From the NCBI RefSeq assembly GCF_000761155.1, contig NZ_CP009533.1, forward strand, positions 1 through 64,000: DNA of 64,000 nucleotides, read 5' to 3'. The position numbers and the translations under genes are program-made. This stretch comes from Pseudomonas rhizosphaerae (lineage in GTDB: Bacteria > Pseudomonadota > Gammaproteobacteria > Pseudomonadales > Pseudomonadaceae). Below are positions 19,956 through 29,589 of the stretch, in pieces; the stretch's first letter is position 1, and each line of letters begins with the position of its first letter. The notes under the pieces were generated by a model. That model ran no database searches and was not told the DNA's origin. It was given only the letters and a program-made list of their open reading frames with translations.

Positions 19956-22299
19956 TTTCCAGGCGCGTATCGCCTGCGTCCTCATTCTGCTGCTGTCGGT
20001 GGTGGTTGGCGCGTTGACGATTGCCGTCAAGGTGGCCACCAACGACGCCGTGCGCGCGCAGGCTCGCGAGCAACTGCAGGTGGGTACGCGGGTGTTCGAG
20101 CGCTTGCTGGATGTGCGCGGTCGCCGCCTGCGCGACGGCGTGCAGTTGCTGGCTGCCGACTTCGGTTTCCGCGATGCCGTGTCCAGCGGCGATTCCGCCA
20201 CCATCCGCTCGGCCTTGCAGAACCAGGGTGCGCGCATCGGCGCCACCGACATGTTCGTGCTGGGCATGGACGGCCGGGTTTTGGCCAGCACCGTGGACAA
20301 GGTGCCCACCGGGAGCCTGTTTCGCTACGACACGGCGCTGCGCGAAGTACGCCGCACCAGCCAATCGATGCTGTTCGTACCGTTGCAGGGGTTGCCGCAC
20401 CTGCTGGTCGAGGCGCCCGTGCTGGCGCCACTGCCGATCGCTCGGGTAGTCATGGGCTTCAGCATGGACGTGACCCTGGCCCAGGAGCTGCATTCGCTGA
20501 CCAACCTGCAGGTGTCCTTCCTGACCACCGAGGCAGGCAACGTCGGCGAGCTGGTCAGCACCCAGCCGGCAGAGCTGGCCGGCAGCATCGCTCAGTGGAT
20601 GATCGTCAACGAGTCGGCGGCGCAACGCATTTCGCTGTCCGAACACGACGAGCGCACTTACCTCAGCCAGCCCTTGCTGCTGGCGAGCAGCGGCGGTGCA
20701 GAGGGCGGGCGGGTGATGGCGCTGCTGCAAAGCCCGCTGGACGAAGCCATGCGCGCGTTCGTGGCGCTGGACCGCAACATCCTCGGCATCGCTTTCGCCG
20801 CATTGCTGGCCTCGCTGGTGGGCGCGCTGTTGCTGGCGCGCAGTGTGTCACTGCCGTTGCAAAGCCTGGCCAGGGCGGCAGGGCGCATCGGCCATGGCGA
20901 TTACCAAACCGATCTGCCGCTGGATCGCACCGATGAGCTGGGGGTACTGGCTCAGGCCATCGGTCGCATGCAGGGCGGGATCGCCGAGCGCGAGCAGCAA
21001 CTGGCCCACAATGCCTTGCATGATGCGCTGACCGGGTTGCCCAACCGCACCCTGGCCATGGAGCGACTGGGCAGCGCGATTGCCGCCGAACGACCGATTG
21101 CCCTGCTGTACATCGGTATCGACAATTTGCGTGAGCTCAGCGAAAGCGGCGGGCCGACATTCGTCGACAAGCTGCTCCAGCAAGTGGCGCAAACCCTGCT
21201 GGAGCTGGTGCGGCCCGGGGACACGGTAGCGCACCTGATCACCGACGAATTTCTTCTGCTGCTGGAAAACCTCGACAGCGACAGCGCTGTAGCGGTCGCC
21301 GACAAACTGCAGCAGGTGTTGCTGCAACCTCACCGTTTCGGCGGCCACGACGTTGCGATCGACTGCCGCATCGGCATCGCGGCCTTTCCCACCGACGGCC
21401 TGAGCGCCGAAGAGCTGCTGGCGCGTTCGGCGATTGCCATGAAGGATGCTGCCGACATGCCAGGCCGCTTGCAGGTGTACCAGCACGGCCGCGACCTGGC
21501 GCACCAGCGTCAGGTACGGCTGATCCGCGACCTGCGCCGTGCGGCTGCGAACAACGAACTGTCGCTGCATTACCAGCCCAAGCTGGATCTGCGCGACAAG
21601 CAGGTACGCCAGGCCGAAGCCTTGCTGCGTTGGCAGCACCCGCAGTTGGGCAATGTCTCGCCCGGCGAATTCATCGAGCTGGCGGAGCGCACCGGCAGTA
21701 TCCAGACGCTGACCCGGTGGGTCATCGAGGAAGGCATTAGGCAGTTGAGCGAATGGAACGCGCTCGGCCTGGTGGTGCAGCTGTCGCTGAACATCTCGGC
21801 AGACGACCTGCTCGGCGCCGACCTGCACGAGCGTGTGCTGCGCCTGCTCGACCTGCACGACGTACCGGCCGAGCAACTGATTTTCGAGATCACCGAAAGC
21901 GCCATCATGCGTGAGCCCGAGAAAGCGTTGAAGGTGCTGCACAGCCTGCGCGCCTGCGGCATCAGCCTGTCGGTCGACGACTTCGGCACCGGTTATTCGT
22001 CCCTGGCCCACCTCAAGCGCTTGCCGGTGCAGGAACTGAAGATCGATCAGTCGTTCGTGCGCAACCTCGACGAGACCAGCGAGGATGCGGTGATCGTGCG
22101 TTCCACCATCGAAATGAGCCACAACCTGGGCCTCAAGGTGGTGGCCGAGGGCGTCGAGTACGAACACAGCCTGCGCCTGCTCGAACGCTGGAACTGCGAC
22201 ACCGCCCAGGGCTATCTGATCAGCCGGCCGTTGACCGCTGCCGCTTTCGAAGCCTGGATGCAGCCACCTTTGCCCACTTCCACTGCCGTGGTTCATTGA
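19939..22299 (+). CDS. Membrane GGDEF-EAL protein, probable c-di-GMP phosphodiesterase
   Basis: This protein of about 786 residues has a transmembrane helix near 5-28, a periplasmic sensor region to about 270, a second helix, a HAMP segment (about 300-350), a GGDEF domain and an EAL domain. The GGDEF active loop reads LITDEF, so cyclase activity is unlikely. The EAL part keeps [32 protein letters not shown] and AEGVE, so hydrolysis of c-di-GMP should be intact. The start is taken at GTG 19939; an ATG seven codons earlier gives a 793-residue form. It overlaps the cupredoxin gene and is probably coupled to it. Confidence 0.9.
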   Translation: MKLRNSFQARIACVLILLLSVVVGALTIAVKVATNDAVRAQAREQLQVGTRVFERLLDVRGRRLRDGVQLLAADFGFRDAVSSGDSATIRSALQNQGARIGATDMFVLGMDGRVLASTVDKVPTGSLFRYDTALREVRRTSQSMLFVPLQGLPHLLVEAPVLAPLPIARVVMGFSMDVTLAQELHSLTNLQVSFLTTEAGNVGELVSTQPAELAGSIAQWMIVNESAAQRISLSEHDERTYLSQPLLLASSGGAEGGRVMALLQSPLDEAMRAFVALDRNILGIAFAALLASLVGALLLARSVSLPLQSLARAAGRIGHGDYQTDLPLDRTDELGVLAQAIGRMQGGIAEREQQLAHNALHDALTGLPNRTLAMERLGSAIAAERPIALLYIGIDNLRELSESGGPTFVDKLLQQVAQTLLELVRPGDTVAHLITDEFLLLLENLDSDSAVAVADKLQQVLLQPHRFGGHDVAIDCRIGIAAFPTDGLSAEELLARSAIAMKDAADMPGRLQVYQHGRDLAHQRQVRLIRDLRRAAANNELSLHYQPKLDLRDKQVRQAEALLRWQHPQLGNVSPGEFIELAERTGSIQTLTRWVIEEGIRQLSEWNALGLVVQLSLNISADDLLGADLHERVLRLLDLHDVPAEQLIFEITESAIMREPEKALKVLHSLRACGISLSVDDFGTGYSSLAHLKRLPVQELKIDQSFVRNLDETSEDAVIVRSTIEMSHNLGLKVVAEGVEYEHSLRLLERWNCDTAQGYLISRPLTAAAFEAWMQPPLPTSTAVVH

Positions 22300-22303
22300 A
22301 GTC

Positions 22304-23164
22304 ATGATGCGAAAAGCTATGTTGTTGTGCTCGCTGGCCCTGTGTTGGCAGCCCTTGCTGCAGGCCAACGAAGGCCGTCTGTTGGCGACTGGCGGTGCCA
22401 GCAGTGTCGACGGCGGCGCCGGCGGGGGGATCACGCCGTGGGCGGTGCTCTCGGGTTACGGCGAGCAGGGTGAGTGGGGTGCTACGGCGTTCGCCACGCG
22501 TGTTGACCTGCCGGACTACCGCCTCGACGTGGTGGGCATGGCCGCCAGCTACGATAATCGCATCGAGTTCTCCTATGCCCGGCAACGCTTCGACCTCGGC
22601 TCGCTCGTACACAAGCTGGGGCTGCCCGAAGACAGCCTCAGCCAGGATGTGTTCGGGGTGAAAGTGCGCCTGTTCGGCGACCTGATCTACGACCAGCTGC
22701 CGCAAGTTGCGCTGGGCCTGGCCTACAAGCGGCAAAAAGACTTTCTCATCCCCAGCCTGATCGGCGCCCAACGTGACGAAGACGTCGAGGGCTACCTGAC
22801 GGCCAGCCGTTTGTTCATGGGTGCGGCGTTTGGCTACAACCTGCTGGTCAATGGCGGCGTGCGCTACAGCCGTGCCAACGAACTGGGCCTGCTGGGTTTC
22901 GGCGGCGATCGGCGCGATAGCCGTAGCCTGTTGAAAGAAGGGTCGGTGGCCGTGCTCTTCAACCCGCGCTGGGCGTTGGGCGTGGAGTATCGCGAGAAGC
23001 CGGATAACCTGTCGTTCGCCGGCGAAAGCGATTGGGCCGACGTGTTCCTGGGGTACTTCCCCAACAAGCACCTGGCGATCGTGCTGGCCTATGCGCGCCT
23101 GGGCGAAATTGCCACGCTGGACAACCAGAACGGTACCTACCTGTCCGTGCAAGGGAGTTTCTGA
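22304..23164 (+). CDS. DUF3034 family outer-membrane-like protein
   Basis: This 286-residue secreted protein has a signal peptide (cleavage after LLQA near 22). The alternating beta-strand pattern and C-terminal SVQGSF ending in Phe are typical of small outer-membrane barrels. The family (DUF3034) has no assigned function known to me. It begins four bases after the GGDEF-EAL gene and ends one base before the haemoglobin gene. This fixed packing suggests a shared envelope function. Confidence 0.75.
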   Translation: MMRKAMLLCSLALCWQPLLQANEGRLLATGGASSVDGGAGGGITPWAVLSGYGEQGEWGATAFATRVDLPDYRLDVVGMAASYDNRIEFSYARQRFDLGSLVHKLGLPEDSLSQDVFGVKVRLFGDLIYDQLPQVALGLAYKRQKDFLIPSLIGAQRDEDVEGYLTASRLFMGAAFGYNLLVNGGVRYSRANELGLLGFGGDRRDSRSLLKEGSVAVLFNPRWALGVEYREKPDNLSFAGESDWADVFLGYFPNKHLAIVLAYARLGEIATLDNQNGTYLSVQGSF

Positions 23165-23165
23165 C

Positions 23166-23591
23166 ATGCGCATCCATATGCTGGGCATGGCCCTTTTGTT
23201 GAGCGCTTGCGCGGGCCATCAGCAGCCGGCCAGGGACGACAGTTTGTACCAGGCGCTGGGCGGCAAGCCGGGGATCAGTCGAATCGTGGAGGGGATGTTG
23301 CTCAACGTGGCGCGAGACGAGCGGATCGTCGCGCACTTTCACAACGTCAACATCGAATTGCTGCGGGTGCAATTGATCGACAAGTTTTGCGTCGAGGCGG
23401 GCGGGCCCTGCCAGTATACCGGGGACGACATGGTGGAAGCGCACAAGGGACAGTACATCAGTCGCAGCGAGTTCAATGCGCTGGTGGAGGATTTGATCAA
23501 GGCCATGGAGGCCCAAGGTGTGCCGGTGCCGGCGCAAAACCGACTGCTGGCCAGGCTGGCGGCGCAGCGGGGCGAGGTGATCGAGAAGTAG
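23166..23591 (+). CDS. Group 1 truncated haemoglobin, lipoprotein
   Basis: This 141-residue protein has a lipobox LLLSACAG (Cys near residue 15) followed by a 2-on-2 globin (SLYQALGGKPGISRIVEGML...). The probable proximal His lies in MVEAHKGQYIS and the family pattern GGPCQYTGDDM is intact. Group 1 haemoglobins bind O2 or NO. A lipid-anchored form is unusual and would act at the envelope, perhaps relaying redox signals with the cupredoxin and the c-di-GMP enzyme of the same operon. The true start is ATG 23166; an upstream ATG in frame lies inside the DUF3034 gene. Confidence 0.85.
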   Translation: MRIHMLGMALLLSACAGHQQPARDDSLYQALGGKPGISRIVEGMLLNVARDERIVAHFHNVNIELLRVQLIDKFCVEAGGPCQYTGDDMVEAHKGQYISRSEFNALVEDLIKAMEAQGVPVPAQNRLLARLAAQRGEVIEK

Positions 23592-23610
23592 GGCTAGCAT
23601 CCAAGTAGCA

Positions 23611-23643
23611 AAAAAAACGGCTCCCGAAGGAGCCGTTTCTTTT
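23611..23643. terminator. Bidirectional terminator between haemoglobin operon and gcd
   Basis: A nine-pair stem AACGGCTCC, loop CGAA, GGAGCCGTT has an A-run on the left and a T-rich run on the right, so it can stop transcription from both sides. The two operons converge here. Confidence 0.9.
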
Positions 23644-23653
23644 CACATCAGCA

Positions 23654-26065
23654 TCACTTGGTTTCAGGCAATGCAAACGCCATCACGTAGTCACCCTGCT
23701 TGGTGCCCAGCGAGCCATGCCCGCCAGCGACCACCAGCACATACTGACGGCCGTCCTTGCCGGTGTACGTCATTGGCGTGGTCTGCGCGCCTGCAGGCAG
23801 GCGGCCTTCCCACAGTTGCTTGCCGTTACGGATATCGTAGGCACGCAGGTACTGGTCAAGGGTACCGCTGAGGAACGACAGGCCGCTGGCCGTGGTGAAC
23901 GCGCCACCCAGGCTCGGTACGCCCATGGTCAACGGGATCGGCACGGGCGAGCTGTCGCGCACGGTACCGTTCTTGTGCTTCCAGATGGTCTGGTGCGTGG
24001 TCAGATCGACCGCGGCGACATAGCCCCAGGCCGGTGCCTGGCAAGGCAGGCCCATCGGCGACAGCAGCGCTTCCAGGATCACGCCATAGGGTGCGCCCTT
24101 GTTCGGCTGCACGCCTTCGGTTTCGCTCTTGCGGCCCGGACCGCCGGCCACTTCTGCGGCAGGCACCAGCTTGGAGCGGAATGCCATGTAGCTAGGGTTG
24201 ACGAACGCCACCTGGCGTACCGGGTCGACCGACAGGCCGCCCCAGTCGAACACGCCGAAGTTGCCTGGGTAGACCAGGGTGCCCTGCAGCGAAGGCGGAG
24301 TGAACGGACCTTCATAGCGCAGCGACTTGAAGTCGATCCGGCACAGCATCTGGTCGAACGGCGTCACGCCCCACATGTCGCGCTCTTGCATCACAGGCGG
24401 CATGAAGTTGAGGTCGGACTTGGGTTGGGTCGGCGAGGTGTAGTCGCCTTCCACCGCGCCCTGCGGCACCGGTACTTCGTGGATCGGCACGATCGGCTCG
24501 CCGGTCAGGCGGTTCAGCACGTAGATGCTGCCCTGCTTGGTGGAGGCCAGCACGGCAGGCTTCACACCATCGGCGGTCTTGAGGTCCATCAGGGTCGGCT
24601 GGCCGCCCACGTCCATGTCCCACAGGTCGTGGTGGGTGAACTGGTAGGTCCACTTCACATGGCCGGTGTCGATGTCCAGTGCGGTCAGGCCGGCGCTGTA
24701 CTTTTCCGACTCGGGAGTACGGTTGCCGCCCCACTGGTCAGGCATCTGGTTGCCCATGGGCAGGTACAGCATGCCGTTCTTTTCGTCGACGCTGAACATG
24801 GACCACATGTTCGGCGAGTTGCGAGTGTAGGTCTGGCCAGGGGCGATCGGCGTGGTGTCGTCGGGGTTGCCGCTGTCCCAGTTCCATACCAGATGACCGT
24901 CGTGGACGTCGTAGGCACGGATCACGCCCGAAGGCTCGTCCACCGAAACGTTGTCGGTCACATGGCCGCCGATCACGACCAGATTCTTGGTCACGGCCGG
25001 TGGGGAGGTGGAGTAGTAGCCACCAGCAGCGAATTCGCCGATGTTGGCACGCAGGTCGATCTGACCCTTGTCACCGAAGTCTTCGCACATCTTGCCGGTG
25101 TCGGCGTTCAGGGCGATCAGGCGGGTGTCGGCCGTCGGCACGAAAATGCGTTTCGGGCAGGCAGTCGGCGCGGCAGCTGGCGCAGCGGCGTCGGTGGCCG
25201 GGCTGGCAGCGGCATAGGCCGCGTCATCGTGATACGACACGCCACGGCAGGTCATGTGCGCCCAGCCCTTGAAGTTCGGCGCGTTCTGCGTGCTGATCTT
25301 CGGGTCGAAACGCCAGATTTCCTTGCCGGTGTCCGGGTCCAGGGCAATGACCTGGCTGTGCGGGGTGCACACGTAGAGCATGCCGTTGACCTTGAGCGGG
25401 GTGTTCTCCGCGGTGGTCTCGCCTGGATCGTTCGGGCCGGGGATGTCGCCGGTACGGTAGGTCCAGGCCGGGGTCAGCTTGCTGACGTTTTCCGGGGTGA
25501 TCTGCGCCAGCGGCGAGTAACGGTCACCATGGGCACTGCGGCCATAGGAGTTCCAGTCACCATCGGGCATGGCCGGCGCGGTGTTCGGCATGTTGGCGGT
25601 TTCGCGGTCCAGCTCACCCTTGATTTCATTTGGGTTGGTGAACTGACTCGCCAGTGCGCAGAGGCCGGCCAGGACCACGGCGATGCTCAGTGCAGCCGTG
25701 GCCTTGGGCGCAGGGCGACGCAACAGTGGCTTGCGGAACCAGGGCAGCAGCAGAACCACGCCCAGTGCGAACCACAGGGCCAGGCGAGGCACCAGTTGCC
25801 ACCAATCCAGGCCGACCTCGTACAGCGACCAGACGGTGCTGGCGAACAATACCGCTGCATACAGGCCGATGGCCGAACGACGACCCTGCAGCAGCAGCAC
25901 GCCGGTGAAGCCTACGCCGATACCGGCGATCAAGTAGTACAGCGAGCCACCCAGGGTGGCCAGTTTGATACCGCCGGCCAGCAAGGCCAGGCCCATCAGC
26001 AGCATTACGATACCCAGCAGGCTGGGTAGCAAACGCGACCGACGCGAAGCACCGTCAGTGCTCAT
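23654..26065 (-). CDS. gcd: Membrane PQQ-dependent glucose dehydrogenase
   Basis: This 803-residue enzyme oxidises periplasmic glucose to gluconolactone and passes electrons to ubiquinone. Five transmembrane helices occupy the first 140 residues, followed by an eight-bladed quinoprotein propeller with GNWNSYGR-type W motifs (DGDWNSYGRSAHGDRYSPLAQI, TPENTPLKVNGMLYVCTPH). An Ala-rich loop near 300 interrupts blade 2. The chosen ATG has GGAG upstream and gives the usual Pseudomonas length. The carbohydrate porin gene lies directly upstream, as in P. putida. Confidence 0.95.
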   Translation of the reverse strand: MSTDGASRRSRLLPSLLGIVMLLMGLALLAGGIKLATLGGSLYYLIAGIGVGFTGVLLLQGRRSAIGLYAAVLFASTVWSLYEVGLDWWQLVPRLALWFALGVVLLLPWFRKPLLRRPAPKATAALSIAVVLAGLCALASQFTNPNEIKGELDRETANMPNTAPAMPDGDWNSYGRSAHGDRYSPLAQITPENVSKLTPAWTYRTGDIPGPNDPGETTAENTPLKVNGMLYVCTPHSQVIALDPDTGKEIWRFDPKISTQNAPNFKGWAHMTCRGVSYHDDAAYAAASPATDAAAPAAAPTACPKRIFVPTADTRLIALNADTGKMCEDFGDKGQIDLRANIGEFAAGGYYSTSPPAVTKNLVVIGGHVTDNVSVDEPSGVIRAYDVHDGHLVWNWDSGNPDDTTPIAPGQTYTRNSPNMWSMFSVDEKNGMLYLPMGNQMPDQWGGNRTPESEKYSAGLTALDIDTGHVKWTYQFTHHDLWDMDVGGQPTLMDLKTADGVKPAVLASTKQGSIYVLNRLTGEPIVPIHEVPVPQGAVEGDYTSPTQPKSDLNFMPPVMQERDMWGVTPFDQMLCRIDFKSLRYEGPFTPPSLQGTLVYPGNFGVFDWGGLSVDPVRQVAFVNPSYMAFRSKLVPAAEVAGGPGRKSETEGVQPNKGAPYGVILEALLSPMGLPCQAPAWGYVAAVDLTTHQTIWKHKNGTVRDSSPVPIPLTMGVPSLGGAFTTASGLSFLSGTLDQYLRAYDIRNGKQLWEGRLPAGAQTTPMTYTGKDGRQYVLVVAGGHGSLGTKQGDYVMAFALPETK

Positions 26066-26156
26066 AAGGAATATTCTCCATTGTGTTCGTGTGGTTAAAG
26101 CGTGTTTCAAAAGTCAAGTTTGGATTGTTTACAGATATTGCACGATGCGTTTAGTT

Positions 26157-27518
26157 TCAGAACGAGGCCTGAATCTTTAACCCGCCGATCAGGGCATCGT
26201 CGATGTGGGTTACACCGCCCGGATGACGGATGTATTGCAGGTTCGGTCGCAGCACCAGCCAGTTGGCCATGTGAACCCCGTAATAGAGCTCGGCGCTGTA
26301 CTCGGTGTCCTGGATCGGCAGGTAGGCGGCATTGTTGTAGTCGCTGACCGCGAGGGTGCGGTTGTGCCATTCGGCGTTCTTGCGATACGCCGGATTGACA
26401 TGCACGCGGGCCAGGGCAAAACCGATGTCATCGCGCGCACGCGCATCGAACAGACCTTTGTAGACGATGCCGCCCTGTACATAGTTGTCGATGGCGTTGG
26501 TTTTCTTGTCATGCACGGTGGCGTTGGCGAACACGCTCAGGCCACGGGAGTTGTCGCTGGCGACGCTGGTCAACTGCTGCTGGGCACCCAGCCAGAAACC
26601 GTGGCGGCTGGACGCACTGCGGTAGTCCTGGCCGGTGATCGCGGCAGGCTGCCCGTTGCGGTCCTTGTAGACGTCGTTGGCGTCCGCCGTGCTGTAGTAG
26701 TAGCCGGCGCGGTACTCGCCCGGCAGCCCATTCAAGGTCGGTTTCCAGATCAGCTCGACCGGCAGCATGGCGCCTTCGGTACCGCTGCCGCTGAGTTTGA
26801 AGCCGTTGTCGTTTTCCAGGTTCGAAGGGTTTTGCTCGAAGATGCCGACCTGGGCGTACAGCTCGGGCGTGATGTTGTATTTGACGCGCAACGCCCACTG
26901 GCTCACCGGCCAGTTGTACCAGACACTGCCGACCCAGTTGCCCACCTGCGAGCCGCAGAACGCCAGGTTCTGGAAGTCGCAGGGGAAGCTGTTGAACTCT
27001 TCACCTTCACCGAAGCGACCGGCCTTGATGTCCAGGCGCTGGTCGAAGAACTTCTGCTGGTACCACAGCTGGGTGATCCGAGTGATATTGCCACGGCCCC
27101 AGACTTCCTGAGCCGACGTGAACCCGCCGACACGCGGATCGTTGATCCGGTCATTGCTGATGTTGTCGCCGTTGCGGTCGGTCAGGGTGAGTTGGAACTC
27201 GGCGTCATGCCAACCCAGGATCTTCGCCAGGTCCATGTGCATGCCCAGCGCGAACTGGTCGCTGTAGCGTGTGGCATGGTCGCGGTTGTATCCGCCGTGC
27301 AGGTTGCTGCCGACTTCGCCGGTGTAGTCCAGCTTGAAGTCGTAGCCCTTGGCGGACAGATCGCCGCGGGTGCCGTTCCAGTCACCGAACATGAACGGTG
27401 ACTGTGGATCGAACGCGGGCACGGCGAAGGCATTGGGCACGGCGCCCAAGGCACTGAAAGCGATTAAGGCGGTGAACGGCAAAAACGCCCGGGGGCGTGA
27501 GAAGGCATTGGCAGGCAT
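26157..27518 (-). CDS. oprB: Carbohydrate-selective porin OprB
   Basis: This 453-residue outer-membrane barrel has a signal peptide (to about residue 32, ...VPNAFA). OprB signature stretches include FGDWNGTRGDL, TDRNGDNISND, and the C-terminal aromatic end LKIQASF. It admits glucose and related sugars to the periplasm, supplying the gcd enzyme encoded just downstream at 91 bases. I use the ATG at 27518; the open frame extends upstream only through a TTG. A LacI-family-type palindrome lies 64 bases ahead. Confidence 0.93.
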   Translation of the reverse strand: MPANAFSRPRAFLPFTALIAFSALGAVPNAFAVPAFDPQSPFMFGDWNGTRGDLSAKGYDFKLDYTGEVGSNLHGGYNRDHATRYSDQFALGMHMDLAKILGWHDAEFQLTLTDRNGDNISNDRINDPRVGGFTSAQEVWGRGNITRITQLWYQQKFFDQRLDIKAGRFGEGEEFNSFPCDFQNLAFCGSQVGNWVGSVWYNWPVSQWALRVKYNITPELYAQVGIFEQNPSNLENDNGFKLSGSGTEGAMLPVELIWKPTLNGLPGEYRAGYYYSTADANDVYKDRNGQPAAITGQDYRSASSRHGFWLGAQQQLTSVASDNSRGLSVFANATVHDKKTNAIDNYVQGGIVYKGLFDARARDDIGFALARVHVNPAYRKNAEWHNRTLAVSDYNNAAYLPIQDTEYSAELYYGVHMANWLVLRPNLQYIRHPGGVTHIDDALIGGLKIQASF

Positions 27519-27581
27519 TGGAAAGTAATTCTTCTGGCAGGTCCGAAGCTGTTCGAGAAGCGCTTCGTTATTCTTCAAAAG

Positions 27582-27593
27582 TGAAACGTTTCA
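27582..27593. promoter_or_regulatory. LacI-family (FruR/Cra-type) operator upstream of oprB
   Basis: TGAAACGTTTCA is a perfect 12-base palindrome and matches the FruR/Cra consensus half-sites TGAAnC-GnTTCA. It lies in the promoter region of oprB-gcd. The rest of the 315-base gap up to 27833 shows no gene. Confidence 0.55.
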
Positions 27594-27833
27594 GGTTATT
27601 GCGGCGCGAGGATATAGATCGAGCGCATGATTTTAAAGCCGGGTTTGGAAGAGGGTTAGTTTCCGATATTGCAACAGTGCGGCGCTCTGCCGCAGGCGAC
27701 GTGCGGGCCAGAGCACTGCCACGAATGCCGAAAGTACTATTCCAGCCCGGGCTGGCGTCCAATAAAAGCTTTGCGCGGCCGTGCCCGTTGGTTAAGGTGC
27801 GCACCTTCTGCCCCGCCGTTCCTGGAGCCTGGC

Positions 27834-28058
27834 ATGCATGAACCTACACACAACCCCCTGCACGGCATGACGCTGGAGCAGATCCTCAATGCACTGGTGG
27901 CGCATTACCAGTGGGAAGGGCTGGCGCAGCGTGTCGACATCCGCTGTTTCAAGAGCGACCCGAGCATCAAGTCGAGCCTGACTTTTCTGCGCAAGACGCC
28001 CTGGGCTCGTGAGAAGGTCGAGCGGCTCTACGTGCAATTGCAGCGCGGCAAGCGTTGA
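27834..28058 (+). CDS. VF530 family (DUF2132) small DNA-binding-type protein
   Basis: This 74-residue protein matches the VF530/DUF2132 family ([48 protein letters not shown]). The family has a compact helical fold and is annotated as DNA-binding on structural grounds only. The start ATG has GGAG upstream. Its stop overlaps the next start (TTGA), so the two genes are coupled. Confidence 0.85.
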   Translation: MHEPTHNPLHGMTLEQILNALVAHYQWEGLAQRVDIRCFKSDPSIKSSLTFLRKTPWAREKVERLYVQLQRGKR

Positions 28059-28696
28059 TCCGCGCCGAGCGTACCCTGGTCGCACTGGCGGCCGCCGCCA
28101 CCTGGTTCGCGCTGGCGTTGCAGTTGTACCTGGTGCTGTGGTCACGCTGGCAGGTCGAAGCCAGCCTGCTCGGCGGGCTGGTGCATTTCTTCAGTTTCTT
28201 TACCATCCTCACCAATACCGCGGTGGCCGGAGTGTTGACCGCCCACGTGGCCAAGCGCGATTCGACGTGGCGTCGCCTGTGCCTGCGGCCGGCGGTGAGC
28301 AGCGGGGTGCTGGTCAGCATCGTGGTGGTGGGTGTCGCCTATAGCCTGTTGCTGCGCAACCTGTGGCAGCCCCAAGGTTGGCAGTGGTTGGCCAACGAGT
28401 TGCTGCACGATGTGCTGCCCGTGTCGTTCGTGGTGTATTGGGCGTGTTGCGTGCCGAAAGGCACGCTGCGCCTGCGGCACGTGGCGGCCTGGGCGGTCTA
28501 CCCTGTGGTCTACTTCGCCTACCTGTTGCTGCGCGGGCAGAGCATCGGCGTGTATCCCTATCCGTTTCTGGACGTCTCGAAACTGGGCATGGGCCAGGTA
28601 TGGCTGAACGCACTGGGGGTGCTGGTGGCCTTCATCGGCTGCTCCGCGCTGGTGCTGGTGATAGACCGCTGCTGGGAACGCGCAGGCGCGCGCTAG
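28055..28696 (+). CDS. Pr6Pr family membrane protein
   Basis: This 213-residue protein has six hydrophobic helices and the Pr6Pr (FAR-17a/AIG1-like) pattern: [12 protein letters not shown] in helix 2, [10 protein letters not shown] near residue 115, and [14 protein letters not shown] in the last loop. Function is not established. The start is a TTG that overlaps the VF530 stop codon. Helix spacing and length fit the family. Confidence 0.8.
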   Translation: MIRAERTLVALAAAATWFALALQLYLVLWSRWQVEASLLGGLVHFFSFFTILTNTAVAGVLTAHVAKRDSTWRRLCLRPAVSSGVLVSIVVVGVAYSLLLRNLWQPQGWQWLANELLHDVLPVSFVVYWACCVPKGTLRLRHVAAWAVYPVVYFAYLLLRGQSIGVYPYPFLDVSKLGMGQVWLNALGVLVAFIGCSALVLVIDRCWERAGAR

Positions 28697-28726
28697 GCGC
28701 TCCCGCAAGTACCCCTGGCGACAGCC

Positions 28727-29506
28727 TCACTCGCTGTCGTCACCTTCATGACGCCAGTAGCCGGCGGCCTTGATCTGCTCCTCGCTCAGCTTGTGGTCGT
28801 CCAGCAGCACGCGCCGCAACTTGCGGGACAGTCCGGCCTCGGTCGCGATCCAGCCATAGACCACGCCGTCGGGCAGGCTTAGGTCCTTGACGGTCTGCAG
28901 CAGGTCGCCCTGGTGCCGGTCGACCCAGATCACCTCGAAGGCCGCCGCGCTGTCGAACGACTGCTGTTCCTGAGCGTTTTCTACCTCGATCACCAGCAGC
29001 GCACGGCGGTTGCCCGGCAGCTCTTCCAGGCGTCGGGCCATGGCCGGAATGGCGGTTTCGTCGCCGATCAACAGGTAGGCATCGAACACATCCGGTACGT
29101 GCATCGAACTGCGTGGGCCGCCGATGTGCAGGAATTGCCCCGGCTCGGCCTGGGCCGCCCAAGTCGCTGCGGGGCCATCGCCATGCAGGACGAAGTCGAT
29201 GTCCAGCTCGCCAGCCGCAAGGTCGATGCGCCGCGGGGTGTAGTCGCGCATGTCGGGCTTGGCGCCTTCCGGGGTCGGCGCACCCAGCACCATGGTATCG
29301 AGCGCCGCTTGTTGCTCTGGGGTGGTAGCGAACATCAGCTTGATGTGGTCATCGCAGCCTTCGCTGACGAAACCGGCCAGCTCCGGGCCGCCGAGGGTGA
29401 TGCGCCGCATGCGCGGGGTCAGTTGTGCCACGCGCAGCACTTGCAGGCGGCGACGTTTGATCTCGTGCATGACGCGCTGAATGCCGAACGGATTTTCTGC
29501 CTTCAT
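28727..29506 (-). CDS. NAD(P)H-dependent ferric-siderophore reductase (SIP family)
   Basis: This 259-residue flavoprotein has an N-terminal FAD-binding barrel with the flavin motif RDYTPRRID near residue 88 and a C-terminal pyridine-nucleotide domain (LLIGDETAIPAMARRLEELP, GWIATEAGLSRKLRRVL). It releases iron from siderophores in the cytoplasm by reduction. It stands alone between convergent and co-directional neighbours. I see no convincing Fur box upstream. Confidence 0.9.
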   Translation of the reverse strand: MKAENPFGIQRVMHEIKRRRLQVLRVAQLTPRMRRITLGGPELAGFVSEGCDDHIKLMFATTPEQQAALDTMVLGAPTPEGAKPDMRDYTPRRIDLAAGELDIDFVLHGDGPAATWAAQAEPGQFLHIGGPRSSMHVPDVFDAYLLIGDETAIPAMARRLEELPGNRRALLVIEVENAQEQQSFDSAAAFEVIWVDRHQGDLLQTVKDLSLPDGVVYGWIATEAGLSRKLRRVLLDDHKLSEEQIKAAGYWRHEGDDSE

Positions 29507-29589
29507 AGCGGGGTCTCCTGGGCCGATAGGGGGCTATCGATATAGCTTATTACGCGGCCACACGCGAGTCGATGAATTCGTAGCCCCGT

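Noticed and set aside
23717..26029. 770-residue plus-strand frame opposite gcd
   Set aside because: It is an antisense shadow of glucose dehydrogenase caused by high-GC codon use.
29507..29589. Fur box before the siderophore reductase gene
   Set aside because: The short dyad GCTAT-CGAT-ATAGC does not match the 19-base Fur consensus.
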